64,000 nucleotides of DNA. Source: Paulinella micropora (lineage: Eukaryota > Cercozoa > Imbricatea > Euglyphida > Paulinellidae). Within the stretch, counting starts at the first letter, position 1. The number at the start of each line of letters is the position of its first letter. The stretch is taken from positions 182,232-246,231 of the forward strand of contig WBZZ01003655.1 in the NCBI GenBank assembly GCA_019918135.1, written 5' to 3'. The notes beneath the pieces are model-generated. The model worked only from the letters and a program-made list of their open reading frames with translations. It was not told the DNA's origin and made no database searches. Below are positions 17,016 through 27,060 of this stretch, in pieces. Made by a program: the position numbers and the translations under genes.

Positions 17016-17903
17016 CTATCTTTTTAGCGCGAGGGTATCCGAGACTCGCAGGCGTTTTCTGGGGGGGAGACCATCCGCTGGCGTAAGCCGGGTCTGCGAC
17101 AGTGTCATTCTCTCTTTGCCGAAGCCGTCATGCACAAACAATTGTACTTTCTCCCGCCGCCGGCGCGCCAGGTCCCAGCCTTCCGCGGGTAGCACAGTGT
17201 CTAGTACTTTGGACGCGCTGGTTTGCTCCTTGGCCGCGCGCAGCAGGATGTCGTAGCAGGACCGAAGTTGCACGAGCTTGTCCTGCAACAACTGCTCCAC
17301 GTCGCCGGCCCCGCCGCAACTCAGCGGCACGGGCTCCGTTGCGCCCGGGGGTACGTCCAGGAGAAACTCAAACGAAAACCAAACGGTGGTCTCCCCTTGC
17401 TCGCTGTCGGGCACCGTCGTGCGCAACGAGAATTTGGACTGGCCCTGCTTGTTGGGCTGGCCAAGCGATCCTTTTAGTTCCGTACAGGCCGTGGGCTTGC
17501 CAGTGAACAGGGCTTCGAACCAGCTGAGTTGTGGCCGTCTGGCCAACGACAGCAGCCAAGAGGCCGTGCGGACGGCGTTGGGGAGCTGGAATTGCCGGCA
17601 CTGGTCCAGAGCATGGTCGGGGACCCGTGGTGTGACGTCGTCCTCAGAGTCGTCGTGGTGGTCGCAACCGTCATTTGCGCCCTCTGCACACTCTTCTTCT
17701 TCTTCTTCTTCTTCTTCGGTCCGCCGGTAACGCACATGAATATTAACCCGGCAGCCCGTGGCCACGAGCGCGGTGCCCGTCAGTCCAAACACGCGGATGC
17801 TCTGCAGAGCAGCGAGCGTCGGCCTCGGCTTGAGGGCAGAGACAGTTTGTAGAAGCCTGGTAGGTGAATGGACAGGGGTCGCCGCGCTTGGTTTGATGGC
17901 CAT
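17016..17903 (-). CDS. Acidic-tract protein with C-terminal basic cluster
   Basis: 295 residues from the ATG at 17903 (MAIKPSAATP); an ATG nine codons upstream at 17930 is also possible. Residues about 63-71 are poly-Glu from a CTTCTTCTT microsatellite (17694-17716 on the plus strand), followed by a Cys/His/Asp-rich acidic stretch to about 90. The C-terminal 150 residues look folded (FEFLLDVPPGATEPVPLSCG, VQLRSCYDILLRAAKEQT). PPRKRLRVS near the end looks like a nuclear localisation signal. No family is recognised. The stop is followed by a TTTTATTAAATTTTT tract, as for other minus-strand genes. The poly-Glu run should vary in length between isolates. Confidence 0.65.
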   Translation of the reverse strand: MAIKPSAATPVHSPTRLLQTVSALKPRPTLAALQSIRVFGLTGTALVATGCRVNIHVRYRRTEEEEEEEEECAEGANDGCDHHDDSEDDVTPRVPDHALDQCRQFQLPNAVRTASWLLSLARRPQLSWFEALFTGKPTACTELKGSLGQPNKQGQSKFSLRTTVPDSEQGETTVWFSFEFLLDVPPGATEPVPLSCGGAGDVEQLLQDKLVQLRSCYDILLRAAKEQTSASKVLDTVLPAEGWDLARRRREKVQLFVHDGFGKERMTLSQTRLTPADGLPPRKRLRVSDTLALKR

Positions 17904-18113
17904 GTTTGTTGGTCGGATTCGGATTTGCAAGCTAGGAGAAACGAAAATAAGTACGTTGATTATTTTTGTGGCGTTTGATACGTTAGACCAAAGGAGACAG
18001 GCTTTTGCTTAGCTCACATAGGACGGGCGGGGCACCCCCCCCCCTCATCATTTTTTTAGGGCCGTGGTCAGGAAGAGGTAGCCGGGGGGATCAGGCGGTG
18101 GGGACGGACAATT
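17904..18113. other. Divergent spacer
   Basis: Unique, mixed-composition sequence with a short C-run at about 18036-18044. It separates the minus gene above from the plus-strand LRR remnant. No motif assigned. Confidence 0.4.
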
Positions 18114-18852
18114 GTGTGTTGTACGCCCGCCGGAATGCTTGCTAGTCGCCGCACCCCCAAACGCCGGCGCCTAGCAGAGCGCAAGTGCTTAGCCTCCATC
18201 CCGCCGCACTCGTCCGGCAGCGTGTTCACGATGCCAGACTGTCTTTGGCCCTTGGTTAGAGCATGCTTTGGAGAGGACCAGCACGTCGGGCAACGATGAC
18301 GTTGCCAGTGCGCTACGCCAATTGCGAAACCCTGCTAGGGTTTCTGATCTAACGCTGCAGTTAGCCCAGTCGCTGACGGGCGACACGTTGGCTGCTGTTG
18401 CGCAGCTCTAGTCACTCACGCGCCTTAGCCTGCACCCTTGCCTGCGAGTGACCGCAAGGTTAACGGGTCTCAGCCACCTGCGCACGCTCAACAGAATCCG
18501 GGGGCTCGACTTACGGTCATGCACTCTAGCCCACGACGACAACCTGAGCTTTTTGCCAAGCCTGACTGACCTCCGCGTCCTGGCGCTGGGATTCCACGGC
18601 CACGTTGCAGCTGCGAATTTACGACACATAGCGATGTGCCGCAAGCTCCGGCAGCTTGTGATGTTAGCCCTTTCAATACTAACCTACGACGAGCTACTGC
18701 AAATCTGTGAATCTAGCTCTCTGCGCTCACTATACATAGGAGAATGTTCAGCTATTGCAGAAGAAACTGTGGAAAAGATTAGACTCTGCCGGCCCCGCGT
18801 CAGCCTTTTTGTAACAAACGCTTTTCCACCAGACGAAATTCTAGACTTATAG
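18114..18852 (+). pseudogene. F-box/LRR gene remnant
   Basis: The first frame (18114-18299) gives a basic cluster (SRRTPKRRRLAERK) and an F-box-like MPDCLWPLVRACFG, the same plan as the genes at 7030 and 34705. The reading then moves to another frame at about 18270-18300 (ALRQLRNPARVSDLTLQLAQ), meets a TAG at 18409, and continues in that frame as leucine-rich repeats (LTGLSHLRTLNRIRGLDLRS, LTDLRVLALGFHG, SLRSLYIGECSAIAEETVEK) to a stop at 18852. One frameshift plus one nonsense codon mark it as decayed. Only about four repeats are left, fewer than in the 7030 gene. Confidence 0.6.
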
Positions 18853-19333
18853 CACGCCAGACATTTACGGATTAAGATTGAAATCCAGGAAGGCAAACAG
18901 ATCGTGCTTCCCTCTCTTAGTTTTCAGTGCCAAGATTAAAGCTTTGTCAAGGATTTTTTTTAATTTTTTGGTACATTCTTAGCGCGCGCTGGCTGCGTCG
19001 AGGTTTGGATTCCCTTGGAATCGAGGGAGCGCCCACGCATGCCAAGGCTTGCAGTTGGAGTTTAGCGAGCCCACCTTATCCCGCGGAAAAAAAACCGCGC
19101 ATTAAATATCTTTTTGTTGCGCAAATGGCAAGTTTTTCACGTCCCCTCCCGAAGAGAGGGGCGGGGAAAGAAGGGGGGGGGGGGGGGAGCAGAGGAGAGA
19201 GGGGGGGGGGAGCAGGGGAAAAAAGGAGGGAGGAGAGAAGGGGGGGGGGGCCCTTCCCCCCCCCCCTTCTCACTCTCCTTTTTTTCTCCTTTAAACAAAC
19301 GAAAGGGGGAGGGAGGAGGGGCGGACGGAAAAG
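18853..19333. repeat. RepG and RepA remnants, purine-rich tract
   Basis: A RepG piece at 18877-18898, a plus RepA variant at about 18915-18985, unique sequence to about 19070, the CGCGGAAAAAAAACCGCGC piece of RepF at 19081-19099, then an almost pure A/G and C/T tract (19140-19310) as found inside RepF. No gene. Confidence 0.65.
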
Positions 19334-20893
19334 CTAGGCCTCACAAACTTGTAGCTCTACCCGCAGGTACTTGCCAGGAATCCCCATCTCCTCAAAGTAG
19401 GCTAGCGCATCTGAATCTCCGTGGCGAGCCTTGGCTAGCGCTGCACGCCTCTCGTCGTATTCTGCCGTACCTTGGCGCACCAAGCCACTCGGCTCGTCAA
19501 GCGTGTACAGATACATGTCTTCTCCGAGAACATCGTGCCCCAAGCTGTTTTCAAGCTCCAATTCGCGATCCAGCTCGTCGCCCAACGCCCAGCGGTTCTT
19601 GGCCACGAGGTAGATAAACAAGTGCCCAAGCGGAAGCTGGGTGGAATTAAAGGTGTTGGCGGGCAGGCGTTGGCAGATTACCTTACTTACTGAGCTGTGC
19701 ACGTGAGATCCGTTCACCGTAGAAAACAGCGCCTTGAGCCGCGCATCGTCATCCAGGCGTAGGACTTGGCGTGCCGAGTTGCGCAGGGCCTCAAGGGCCT
19801 CCTGGTTGGCTTGGGAGGCCACGAGGGATGCTGCCTTTTTGTCTACTTCCCCGCTCTCCGCGTCGGGTGCTGGCGCATGCTTGCGTATATACTCGTCTCG
19901 CACCTGCTTGGCGTGGTTGGTCAGCGACCGCGCCAGCTTCTCGGCCAGGACACGCGCGTGCTCTACCATCAGGAAAGGAAAGGCCGCATCACCTTTGCGC
20001 GTAGAGCCAGGGGGGTACTGCGCGCCCTCGGGGGCCGCGTCGGGCGCAGGAGAGGCGGCCAGCAACAATCGTCGACGTTTGCAAGACTCGTTCTGCTCCT
20101 CGAGTCGCGCAATGCGCACTTCCTGGGCCAGGATGACTTGACACTGCGCCAGCCGCCCTGCCTGCTCGGAGATGATTTGCTGTTGTGCCGATATAATTTG
20201 CTTCTTGTCTGCAATCTGGCAATCCTTGGATTCTAGCAATTTTTCAAGCTGGGAAATCAACTTTGTTTGAAGTGCCACACACTCCTCAGTGGGCACGACA
20301 GCGCTTGAAACTTTGCTGGAATTGCTACAAAGCAGCCCCGCTCGCATGGCGTCTCGACCTTCCTGTGGGAGCTCCGCGCGGCGCAACGCCAACGCTGCTT
20401 CCAGAGCCTCGTCCCCTGTAGTCGCGCGGGTTGACAGGTTTGCCATTTCTGCTGCAATGACCTTGGACAATGGATTTTTCAAACGGCTAAGAATCATCAA
20501 GAGGTCCTTGAAATGCAGACAAGGTGTAGATCGCTTGTCTCCCTCACGAGCAAGTATTGGGGCAGACAGGCCGGCCCGCGCAGTTTTGAGCGGAAAAATG
20601 TAGTATTTCACGGGAAAATGGGAGGCACCTTTTTGGTGCTCACTCTTCTTTTTCTCCCGAGACCACTTATTTCTCGCATAATTTTCGTCACAGCCCATAA
20701 TAGCGCTGATGGCATCTGTAACCGAGTAGAAATTGTCTGCGGTTTTTCGCACAGAGCGTAGCTCATTACTTTGGATGCCCATGAGGACCTTATTCTCTAG
20801 GAGCGCGTCATTCTGGTCTCGGGTGGCACCACTCCGAATGGCTACCGGAGCCACTTGGCCAGAAACAAGAGCCATGGCTTGCTGCGCGCTCAT
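19334..20893 (-). CDS. KilA-N/BRO-like DNA-binding protein
   Basis: 519 residues from the ATG at 20893 (MSAQQAMALVSGQV). The frame is open for another 117 codons upstream, but that part is a Gly/Pro-rich translation of G- and C-runs, so I reject the longer start. Residues about 45-80 (SVRKTADNFYSVTDAISAIM, then GCDENYARNKW) follow the BRO-N/KilA-N pattern of an aromatic-rich strand plus helix found in many large DNA viruses and phages. Residues about 122-175 contain TPCLHFKDLLMILSRLKNPL and the AEMANLSTRATTGDEALEAA block. About 205-270 is a coiled coil (KQIISAQQQIISEQAGRLAQ) followed by CKRRRLLL, a possible nuclear signal. The C-terminal 240 residues are of unknown fold. A broken relative lies at 236-922. 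Role: probably DNA-binding regulator, by family only. Confidence 0.65.
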   Translation of the reverse strand: MSAQQAMALVSGQVAPVAIRSGATRDQNDALLENKVLMGIQSNELRSVRKTADNFYSVTDAISAIMGCDENYARNKWSREKKKSEHQKGASHFPVKYYIFPLKTARAGLSAPILAREGDKRSTPCLHFKDLLMILSRLKNPLSKVIAAEMANLSTRATTGDEALEAALALRRAELPQEGRDAMRAGLLCSNSSKVSSAVVPTEECVALQTKLISQLEKLLESKDCQIADKKQIISAQQQIISEQAGRLAQCQVILAQEVRIARLEEQNESCKRRRLLLAASPAPDAAPEGAQYPPGSTRKGDAAFPFLMVEHARVLAEKLARSLTNHAKQVRDEYIRKHAPAPDAESGEVDKKAASLVASQANQEALEALRNSARQVLRLDDDARLKALFSTVNGSHVHSSVSKVICQRLPANTFNSTQLPLGHLFIYLVAKNRWALGDELDRELELENSLGHDVLGEDMYLYTLDEPSGLVRQGTAEYDERRAALAKARHGDSDALAYFEEMGIPGKYLRVELQVCEA

Positions 20894-21269
20894 GCGGAGT
20901 TTTGTGAGTATATGTTTGTGTACTATGTGTACACGTAGTGGACCACAAGTTATTACATTTTCTCTACCTTCCCTCCCCCCTCCCCTCCCCTCCCCCCCCC
21001 CCCCATCCCCCCCGCCACGAACCGACAGTAAAATCGGGAGGGAGAGAGGGGAAAGCACGGGCGCAAGAAAGAGGGGGGGGGGGGGGGGAGATATTTCCTC
21101 CCCCGGGAGGGGCGGAGGCAGGGTGGGAGGAGAGCGGATAGAGCGATCGCCTGCTGAACCACTCCCGGTGCCACTCTTGCTGCGTGCGGTCCGGCCGGTC
21201 CAGTTGTCAATAAAAAAGCACGGTCCGTGCGCGGTCGCGCGCAATTCACCAGGTCAAGCACAGAGTCTG
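20894..21269. other. 5' flank with polypurine/polypyrimidine tract
   Basis: About 20965-21120 is a C-run and G-run tract. Either side is mixed sequence that probably holds the promoter of the minus gene. A long frame exists here but encodes only Pro/Gly/Arg low complexity. Confidence 0.5.
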
Positions 21270-22149
21270 TAGACTGGGAAGCGACGCGTTCCGTCGTGCC
21301 AAATGTAGCCAAATACCTCAACTTAACGCACAATATCAGCTTCCTGCCCAAAATCTGCGAGGAAGTTGGACAGGCCCTGGCGCCGTAAGTTAAATTGCAC
21401 AGTATGCAAGGCAACGGGGTGGCTCAAATACAATTCGTTTTACATAGAGCAGACGAGATTGAGCTTAGGAGGTCCTGATCTTCCCGTTGGCACAATGTGG
21501 ACGCTAGATCTTTTACGAAGTAGTTTAATAAACCAAATAGTGGTGATGAACGACTCGTACAAAACAATCGTCAAAGAATTGTGGCACCTGCTACAAAAAA
21601 CCGCCAAATATGCCGTCAACATTGACGGTAACCCGCCTGGCATATGGAGGCACCTTGAAAGATTGCTACTCAAACATGCCAGCGAGGTCAAGGCTTGTGC
21701 AGAAAGACACAACGTGGACTTGGAAAAGCTAAGTTACGACGTAACCTGCGCAATACGTGGGCTCAAGGTGGACCCAGTTCTTCGACAGACTCGCGACCCC
21801 CTGATGGGCGTCCTGCGCTGCCTACATGAGCCAGCCCCGCCCAGAACGACTGGAAAAAAGTCTCGAGCCTGGCAAAGATTTCACAACAAGAGCAATTACG
21901 CTTGATTCTAACCAAGTCCAGATCGATTGGAACGGCAAGAAATTCATTATCGATTTTTCGCGTAATTTAATTTACTGCATGCACGGCGCCGCTCGCTCCC
22001 CCATTGGATTTTGGATTAGCCAAAACATCGCTCTGCTGCGTAAACGACTCAAGTTAACGGTAAGGGCCAAACGTACTACTCTTTGTACCAGCACAATTGC
22101 TTGGTGTACGAAGCTGCCTGCCAAGGCTGTAATCGTCCCAGGCCCCTAA
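21270..22149 (+). pseudogene. Unknown gene spread over three frames
   Basis: About 21295-21387 translates as VAKYLNLTHNISFLPKICEE and ends at a TAA at 21386. The next frame (21410-21905) carries RLSLGGPDLPVGTMWTLDLL and a helical stretch, TIVKELWHLLQKTAKYAVNI and SEVKACAERHNVDLEKLSYD. A third frame (21826-22149) continues with LDSNQVQIDWNGKKFIIDFS. All three look like real protein and join end to end, so I read one disrupted gene. The alternative is two or three small overlapping genes with starts at ATG 21495 and ATG 21826. No family is recognised. The hairpin at 22156-22209 right after the last stop marks the 3' end. Confidence 0.45.
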
Positions 22150-22155
22150 TACGGA

Positions 22156-22209
22156 CACTTTCGATTCACGTTTATTGAATTGAAAGTGGATAAACGTTAA
22201 TCGAAAGTG
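22156..22209. terminator. Hairpin just after a stop codon
   Basis: Arms 22156-22175 and 22190-22209 are complementary at 19 of 20 positions, with a 14-base loop. It starts seven bases after the stop of the preceding frame. A transcript-end hairpin, as known in some giant viruses, is the likely role (inference). Confidence 0.55.
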
Positions 22210-22338
22210 GTAAATACCGACACCAAAACGGCGCGGTCAGAGCCTTGGCTCGCAGCCCCGCGCGTAATTTTTTTTTGTATTTAGAACGCTCTTGAACATA
22301 AAAAAAAATTTGGAAATTTTAAGATCCAAGAGAGGGGA

Positions 22339-22684
22339 ATGGGAGACCTAGATGACGATTGGATCTGGGAAAACCAATTCACAGGTGTAGAAATCCCCCT
22401 GCTCGCAGTGAACCAAGCGGCGGACCAAACTAGGCACGGCGGGCCTAGTTGCGCAGCAGAGGGGCAGTGTGTTGCAGGAAAAACTTGAGCAGGACCGGCG
22501 ATTGCGCCGCCAAAGCATAGACCCGGGCGCGATAACCGAATGGGGCCGCGGGTCTATTGCATGCGTGTACCGACTGCAGAAACACATTGACAATCTGCAA
22601 AGCAAGGTCGACAAGATTTCAATCCAATCCGCCCCTCTCCTAGTTTTCAGTGTCAAGTGTAAAATTTCTTTGAGTTTTAATTAA
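22339..22684 (+). pseudogene. Small coiled-coil gene, frameshifted
   Basis: An ATG at 22339 opens MGDLDDDWIWENQFTGVEIP, which runs 49 codons to a TGA at 22486-22488. The overlapping next frame (from about 22460) continues as a charged helix, QEKLEQDRRLRRQSIDPG and LQKHIDNLQSKVDKI, then runs into an inverted RepG fragment (22613-22632) and RepA. One frameshift near 22445-22475 and a repeat-derived tail are the simplest reading. No family is recognised. Confidence 0.4.
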
Positions 22685-22985
22685 TAAAATTTTTGTTGCA
22701 GTTCTTGGCGCCCCGCCCTAACCATGCTCCGTCTCTCCCCGGAGAGATATGTGCATACGCGTACACTTGTCGACAAATTCCACGCAGGAAAGACGAGAGA
22801 GAGAGGAGGAGGGGTAGGGAAAAAACGGGGGAAGGGAAAAAACGGGGGAAGAGGAAAAACGGGGGGAGGGGAAAAATGGCGAGAGGGGCAAAACGGGGAG
22901 AGGGGCAAAACGGGGAGAGGGGGAAACGGGAAAGGGGGCGCTCCCCCCCGCTCTGTCCCCCAAAGGAAAGAAAATCAACCAGCAA
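22685..22985. repeat. G-rich minisatellite 3' of the 22986 gene
   Basis: After the RepA end, about 22795-22945 consists of degenerate units built on GGGAAAAACGGGGG and GGGGCAAAACGGGGAGA. The same motif occurs at about 24000-24065 on the other side of the gene. Confidence 0.7.
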
Positions 22986-23633
22986 TCAGCTGCGTCCCAA
23001 GATTGCAATTAGATTTACGACTTGCGCCGTGGTCACCCGCGGACCAAAAAGATTCCAAATCTTTCGGTAGACCATGCAAGTGCTACCATCCTGGATGACG
23101 AAATCCGCGAGTTCGCAACGTCGGCATACATAGGCCCATGGCCTCTCCAAATTGAGTGATGAAACTCCAAACGCGATGCCAATGAGATCGCGCTTGGCCG
23201 AATTCCAGCAAGCCGAGTGCCATTTGTAGCCTTCTAGCTCCCCATAAAATAAGCAAGTGCGCACACAGTCCAAAAACTTGGGCGGTGTCACAGTAGACGC
23301 TACGGCGCTCCGGAATGAACGACACACTCGCGCTAGCCGGGCGGCATCCCGGTAGTAGACCGCGCGCGCTTCCGTCTGGCCCGGTTCCTGTGGTGAGGAG
23401 TCTAACAGACACAGCACAAACGGCACCACCGGTTTCTGCGCGCCCAGCACATATGACACCACCAGGCCCAGCACCGCCCCGCACACCGCGTTGTCGAACA
23501 CCGTGGGCGGCCCCGACGGGTGCCACAACGAGGGCTGCGACAATCTAACTCGCTTGGCATTTGTCGGAACTAGCTGCCGGCATTGGCGTAACAAGGCACA
23601 CTTCATAGCGTTTTTTCTTTTCTGTTTTGGCAT
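22986..23633 (-). CDS. F-box-like protein, 215 residues
   Basis: An intact frame from the ATG at 23633 (MPKQKRKNAMKCALLRQCRQ). The basic N-terminus is followed by a hydrophobic segment (AVCGAVLGLVVSYVLG) and an F-box-like core at about 70-125 (FVLCLLDSS, YYRDAARLARVCRSFRSAVA, FLDCVRTCLFYGE), matching the L...C+.W/F.... pattern of F-box helices. The C-terminal 80 residues contain a cysteine-rich CRRCELADFVI and no leucine-rich repeats. Unlike the F-box/LRR genes nearby it is unbroken. By analogy it could be a substrate adaptor of a host SCF ubiquitin ligase; this rests on the degenerate F-box alone. G-rich minisatellites lie on both flanks. Confidence 0.55.
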   Translation of the reverse strand: MPKQKRKNAMKCALLRQCRQLVPTNAKRVRLSQPSLWHPSGPPTVFDNAVCGAVLGLVVSYVLGAQKPVVPFVLCLLDSSPQEPGQTEARAVYYRDAARLARVCRSFRSAVASTVTPPKFLDCVRTCLFYGELEGYKWHSACWNSAKRDLIGIAFGVSSLNLERPWAYVCRRCELADFVIQDGSTCMVYRKIWNLFGPRVTTAQVVNLIAILGRS

Positions 23634-24092
23634 CTCCTTTCCTCCTTTTAGTTACAGTGAGGCGTTTCATGTATTTCTTTTTTTGTAGCTTCTGCGCCCC
23701 CCCCCCTCCTTGCTCTTGCGCACCATGCTCCAGCGCAGGATCACGGGATTTGGCTTCCTCATTCCTGAATCCGGAGCTTTAATAGACTTTTTTATTACAT
23801 CGTGATACGGCCGACACCGGGGTCACATTTGCCACAATGTCCTCCGCTACTGCCTTTTTCGACCATATCAGCACTTCAATCGCTCGGGGCGGAGCTGACA
23901 GGCGATGGTCTGCAGGGCAAAAAGTGCGCCTAGCAAAAGCCTGTGCGCCGAGTGCTCCAGCCGCTGCAGGTACAAGCTGGGCGGTGTCTGCCAGGGGGGG
24001 CGGGGAAGGGGACGGGCAAAACGGGGGGGGGAGGGGGAAAACGGGGGGGAGGGGGAAAACGGGGGCGCCCCCCCCCCTCGCCCCGCTCCGTC
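23634..24092. other. Intergenic stretch with G-rich minisatellite
   Basis: Begins with a RepC-derived piece (GGCGTTTCATGTATTTCTTT at about 23660), then unique sequence at 23760-23990 with a weak plus-strand frame from ATG 23837, then the GGGGGAAAACGGGGG minisatellite and a G-run/C-run palindrome at about 24060-24078. No gene firmly supported. Confidence 0.5.
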
Positions 24093-24323
24093 TTAACCTT
24101 GGTCGAATGGCTCAATTGCGTGCCCGACTTTGCGCCGCTTCCTTCGCCGCCCCTTTGAGCGCAGCTCGATCGGCGCGGGTGCTGAATAGAGACATTGCTC
24201 TTGGGTGAGTTTATAAACGAAACTGTGTTTTCTGAATAATTCTTCCAGCTGGTTTTGCAGCTCTTCGCTTGTCTCGGAATTCACGACGTTACATGTTTGT
24301 TTTTCATTAAACTCAACTAGCAC
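24093..24323 (-). CDS. Small basic protein or C-terminal piece of the LRR gene
   Basis: A 76-residue frame overlapping the end of the LRR remnant: EFNEKQTCNVVNSETSEELQ, LEELFRKHSFVYKLTQEQC and a strongly basic SKGRRRKRRKVGHAIEPF near the end, resembling a nuclear signal. It starts with GTG, so it may be an out-of-frame continuation of the gene at 24313-25614 instead of a separate gene. The amino-acid make-up is unlike the surrounding repeat translations. Confidence 0.35.
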   Translation of the reverse strand: MLVEFNEKQTCNVVNSETSEELQNQLEELFRKHSFVYKLTQEQCLYSAPAPIELRSKGRRRKRRKVGHAIEPFDQG

Positions 24324-25614
24324 GCTCGCCTAAAATTTCGCACGCGACGTTCTTCGCCCTCAACAGCTGCAGGTCCCGAAGGTTCTGCTCGTCCAACGAA
24401 ACCTCGCCCAAGCTCAGGCGCGCCAGCGCCGGGCAGCCGGCTAGAGCTTGGGCGAGGTTTGCCACATTATGCACGCGCTCCAGCTCCAGCACGCGCAGGC
24501 GCGGCGTGGGCTGGAGCCCCCTAGGTCCAGCCCAGACGACGCGCAGTCGGTGATCTTTAGCGTTTGCAGCCTGGGCGCGCTGCCGAACCGCAGCTCGGAC
24601 AAGCAGAGGCAGTCCGACAGAACAACAGTTTCCGCAGTGGTCACCACGTGATCTATTTCCGCCAAGAACAACGCCCTGGTAAAGTTGAGCGCACGCAGTT
24701 TAGGAAAGCAGCGGAAAAAGCTGGAGGAGCGCAGCGCCGCGTTACAGAGTGTCAGGCTCTCGACGCGCAGTCTGGCATTGATGTCTACGCACAGCTTTTC
24801 GTCGAGCATGCCATAAGAGTCGTGCCAGGCTAGGTACCGCAGCTCGGGCAGGCACGCCAGGCATTTCAGCAAGTCTACGACGTCCTGCGCCTTGATCGCG
24901 CAGTACTCCAGCTTGAGAGTTTGCAAGCGTGCTAGGCGCCCCAGTACGGGCTGCTGGGGTTCGGCAAACGGAGTGTGTGGAAGGAAACCGAAGGCTCCTG
25001 AGCTCGGAGAGCTCCGCCAGCCCCTCGGGACATTTTTCGCTACGAAAGTCTGGCAGCGACAACGTGCGCAACCGCGGCAGCATCCGCAGCACAGCGTCGA
25101 GCCTGCCGCGTTCGTCGTACGAGCCTGTCAGGTCAAGCCCCGTGAGCGCCGGTAGCTGCGCGAGCCAGCCCAGGGAGGGCAGGATGCCACAGTTAAAGAA
25201 GCGAACTCGGCGCAGTCGGGTCAGCGCGGCCAGCGGCCACAAGTCCATCGTGGAGAGGCCCAAGTCCGTCGTGGAGCAGCCCCGGCAGTACTCAAACGAC
25301 AGCTGCTCGAGGTTCGTGAGTCTGGCCAGTGCTTGGGTGTCGTAGTCGCGCGCCGCCCTGCTCCAGGACACCACGCGCAGCGAACGGGCGCTACGCAAGA
25401 AATCAGCGCACTGCGCGAGTTTTCCCGAATGCTCGAATGCCGCGGTGTCCACGACCGCGTCGGCGATCACCGTGCCGCGCTGCTGCAGCGCAAGCAGCGC
25501 TGCTGGGGGCGGAAGGCAGGGCAGCAGCAGTTCCCGTGGCCACCAGAGGGCAGAACCCCACATACCGCCGCGCGACACACACCGCAGGCGGAACAGCTCG
25601 ATGTGCGGTTTCAT
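24313..25614 (-). pseudogene. Leucine-rich-repeat gene with two frameshifts
   Basis: The ATG at 25614 (MKPHIELFRLRCVSRGG) opens a frame with repeats such as LTNLEQLSFEYCRGCSTTDL, LAALTRLRRVRFFNCGILPS and LPALTGLDLTGSYDERG. Near 25000 the repeat pattern moves to a second frame (LQTLKLEYCAIKAQDVVDLL, LPELRYLAWHDS, FPKLRALNFTRALF) and near 24520 to a third (PRLRVLELERVHNVANLAQA, CPALARLSLGEVSLDEQNL), stopping at 24313. The repeat rhythm is kept through both switches, so these are recent indels. A recognisable F-box is not seen at the front; the WWPRELLLPCLPPPAALLAL segment may be a degenerate one. Confidence 0.65.
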
Positions 25615-26374
25615 GCACAAATTCAAGAGATAATTTTTGTTTCCAATGTCAGAAAAAAAAGAAATTTGGAAGGGGAGGGGGGGGGGTATCCCCTCCCCCT
25701 TCGCACTTCCCTCTCTTAGCTCTCAGTGCCAGGTGTAAGACTGGCACTGAGAGCTTTAATAAAAAAATTCATGTCAGCAAATTCTTGGTGCGCCCCTCTC
25801 CCCGTTGTCAGTGTCAAGTTTAAGACTTTTTCGGCGCGAATTTCAACTTCTTTTGCTGGCTTTATTCTCTCAGTGCCCGCCCACTGGCGCAGCATGAAGA
25901 AGGAGGGGGCTTGGGGGCCTTGCCTTTCTGTCTCGGAGAGTGCGCCGCCTCATTGGAGAAGTCACTCGTCATATGGCTTAGACGGAGTTTCTAGTCGAGA
26001 CAGAGCCCCCCCACGCCTCCTCCCGCCAAGAAAGCCCGCCGCCCTGCTGATCCTGTGTTTCTTCTCCTCAGGCTGCCGCAGCATCCGGCCCACTCGACGG
26101 TCCTACACTTGAGCACTGAAAACTAGGAGCGGAGGACCGTGTTCCAGCACGACCCTGTGCAAATGGATGGGCGGTGGTCAATGTGCTAGGAGGACAAGAG
26201 CCCCGGCCGGCCCCGACGGCGTCCTGTCCGTGCCATAGCTCGGCCACTGTGCGCAGGGTCCGCGGGGATATGAACAGAGGTGAGGCCGACCCGTGGAGGC
26301 GTTGCATGTTCGTAGATTCTTTTCCAGCTTCTGCGCCCTTTCCCTCCCCCTCCCCCCTGCTCCTTGAGCCTCCG
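25615..26374. repeat. Repeat block where RepA orientation switches
   Basis: Plus RepA copies at about 25705-25790, a partial one at 25805-25830, RepH at 25914-26009, then unique short sequence and minus-type RepA with RepD from about 26070 to 26275, and the lead-in to RepE. The plus-to-minus change lies between about 25840 and 26070. Confidence 0.7.
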
Positions 26375-27060
26375 GAACGGCCCCAGCTAAATTTGGCGCC
26401 AAATTGTGCCGCCCGGATGTAGGGTGCGCCCGCCAGGGGTCCAGCCGGGGCAGTACGTCTTAGCTTTCCCGGGGAAACGGCCGTAAGCGCCAATTTGGCG
26501 CCAAAATCTACTTGCGCAGAAAGAAAATCCCACACAGACGCTCGGCTGGGCCGCAGTGAGGAAGACCTGTTGTAGCCCTCCCTCTCGCCTTCGTCGCCCC
26601 TCTCACCTTCGTCGCCCCTCTCACCTTTGTCGCCCCGCTCCCCTTTGCTCTGCACCTCCCTGCCTCTAGGGAAGGTGAGAGTGCCGAAAAACATTTTCGT
26701 GTGAGTAAAAGGCCCGCGGGTTTCTCCCCCGCGGGAAAGCGTCCGATTTCTCTGCTAGCCTCCGGAACGGCCCCTGCTAGATTTGGCGCCAAATTGTGCC
26801 GTCCGGAGGTAGGGTGCGTCCGGCAGGGTCCAACCGGGCAGTACGTCTTAGCTTTCCCGGGGAAACAGCCGTAAGCGCGAATTTGGCGCCAAAATCTACT
26901 TGCGCAAAAAGAAAATCCCACACAGACGCTCGGCTGGGCCGCCCCAGCCGAGACCTCACGGCGGCCCTCCCTCTCACTCTCGTCGCCCCTCTCACTCTCG
27001 TCGCCCCTCTCACTTTCGTCTCCCCTCTCACCTTCGTCGCCCCTCTCACCTTTGTCATCT
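26375..27060. repeat. RepE array, two units
   Basis: Unit starts at 26375 and 26765 (period 390 bp because the minisatellite is shorter). Palindromes at 26392-26403 and 26782-26793. The second unit is joined to the same downstream sequence as the 3 kb array (TCTGCTTATTCCTCC at about 27058), showing that array and flank moved together. Confidence 0.85.

Noticed and set aside
20894..21244. N-terminal extension of the KilA-N/BRO-like frame
   Set aside because: The extension is Gly/Pro/Arg translation of G- and C-runs; a normal ATG follows at 20893 right before ordinary protein sequence.
21385..21457. GTAAGT donor next to the break in the 21270 gene
   Set aside because: No acceptor with a pyrimidine tract gives the right phase; the only phase-correct AG is preceded by purines.
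23837..24208. Plus-strand frame of 123 codons
   Set aside because: Only the first 50 or so residues are mixed; the rest is translation of the G-rich minisatellite.
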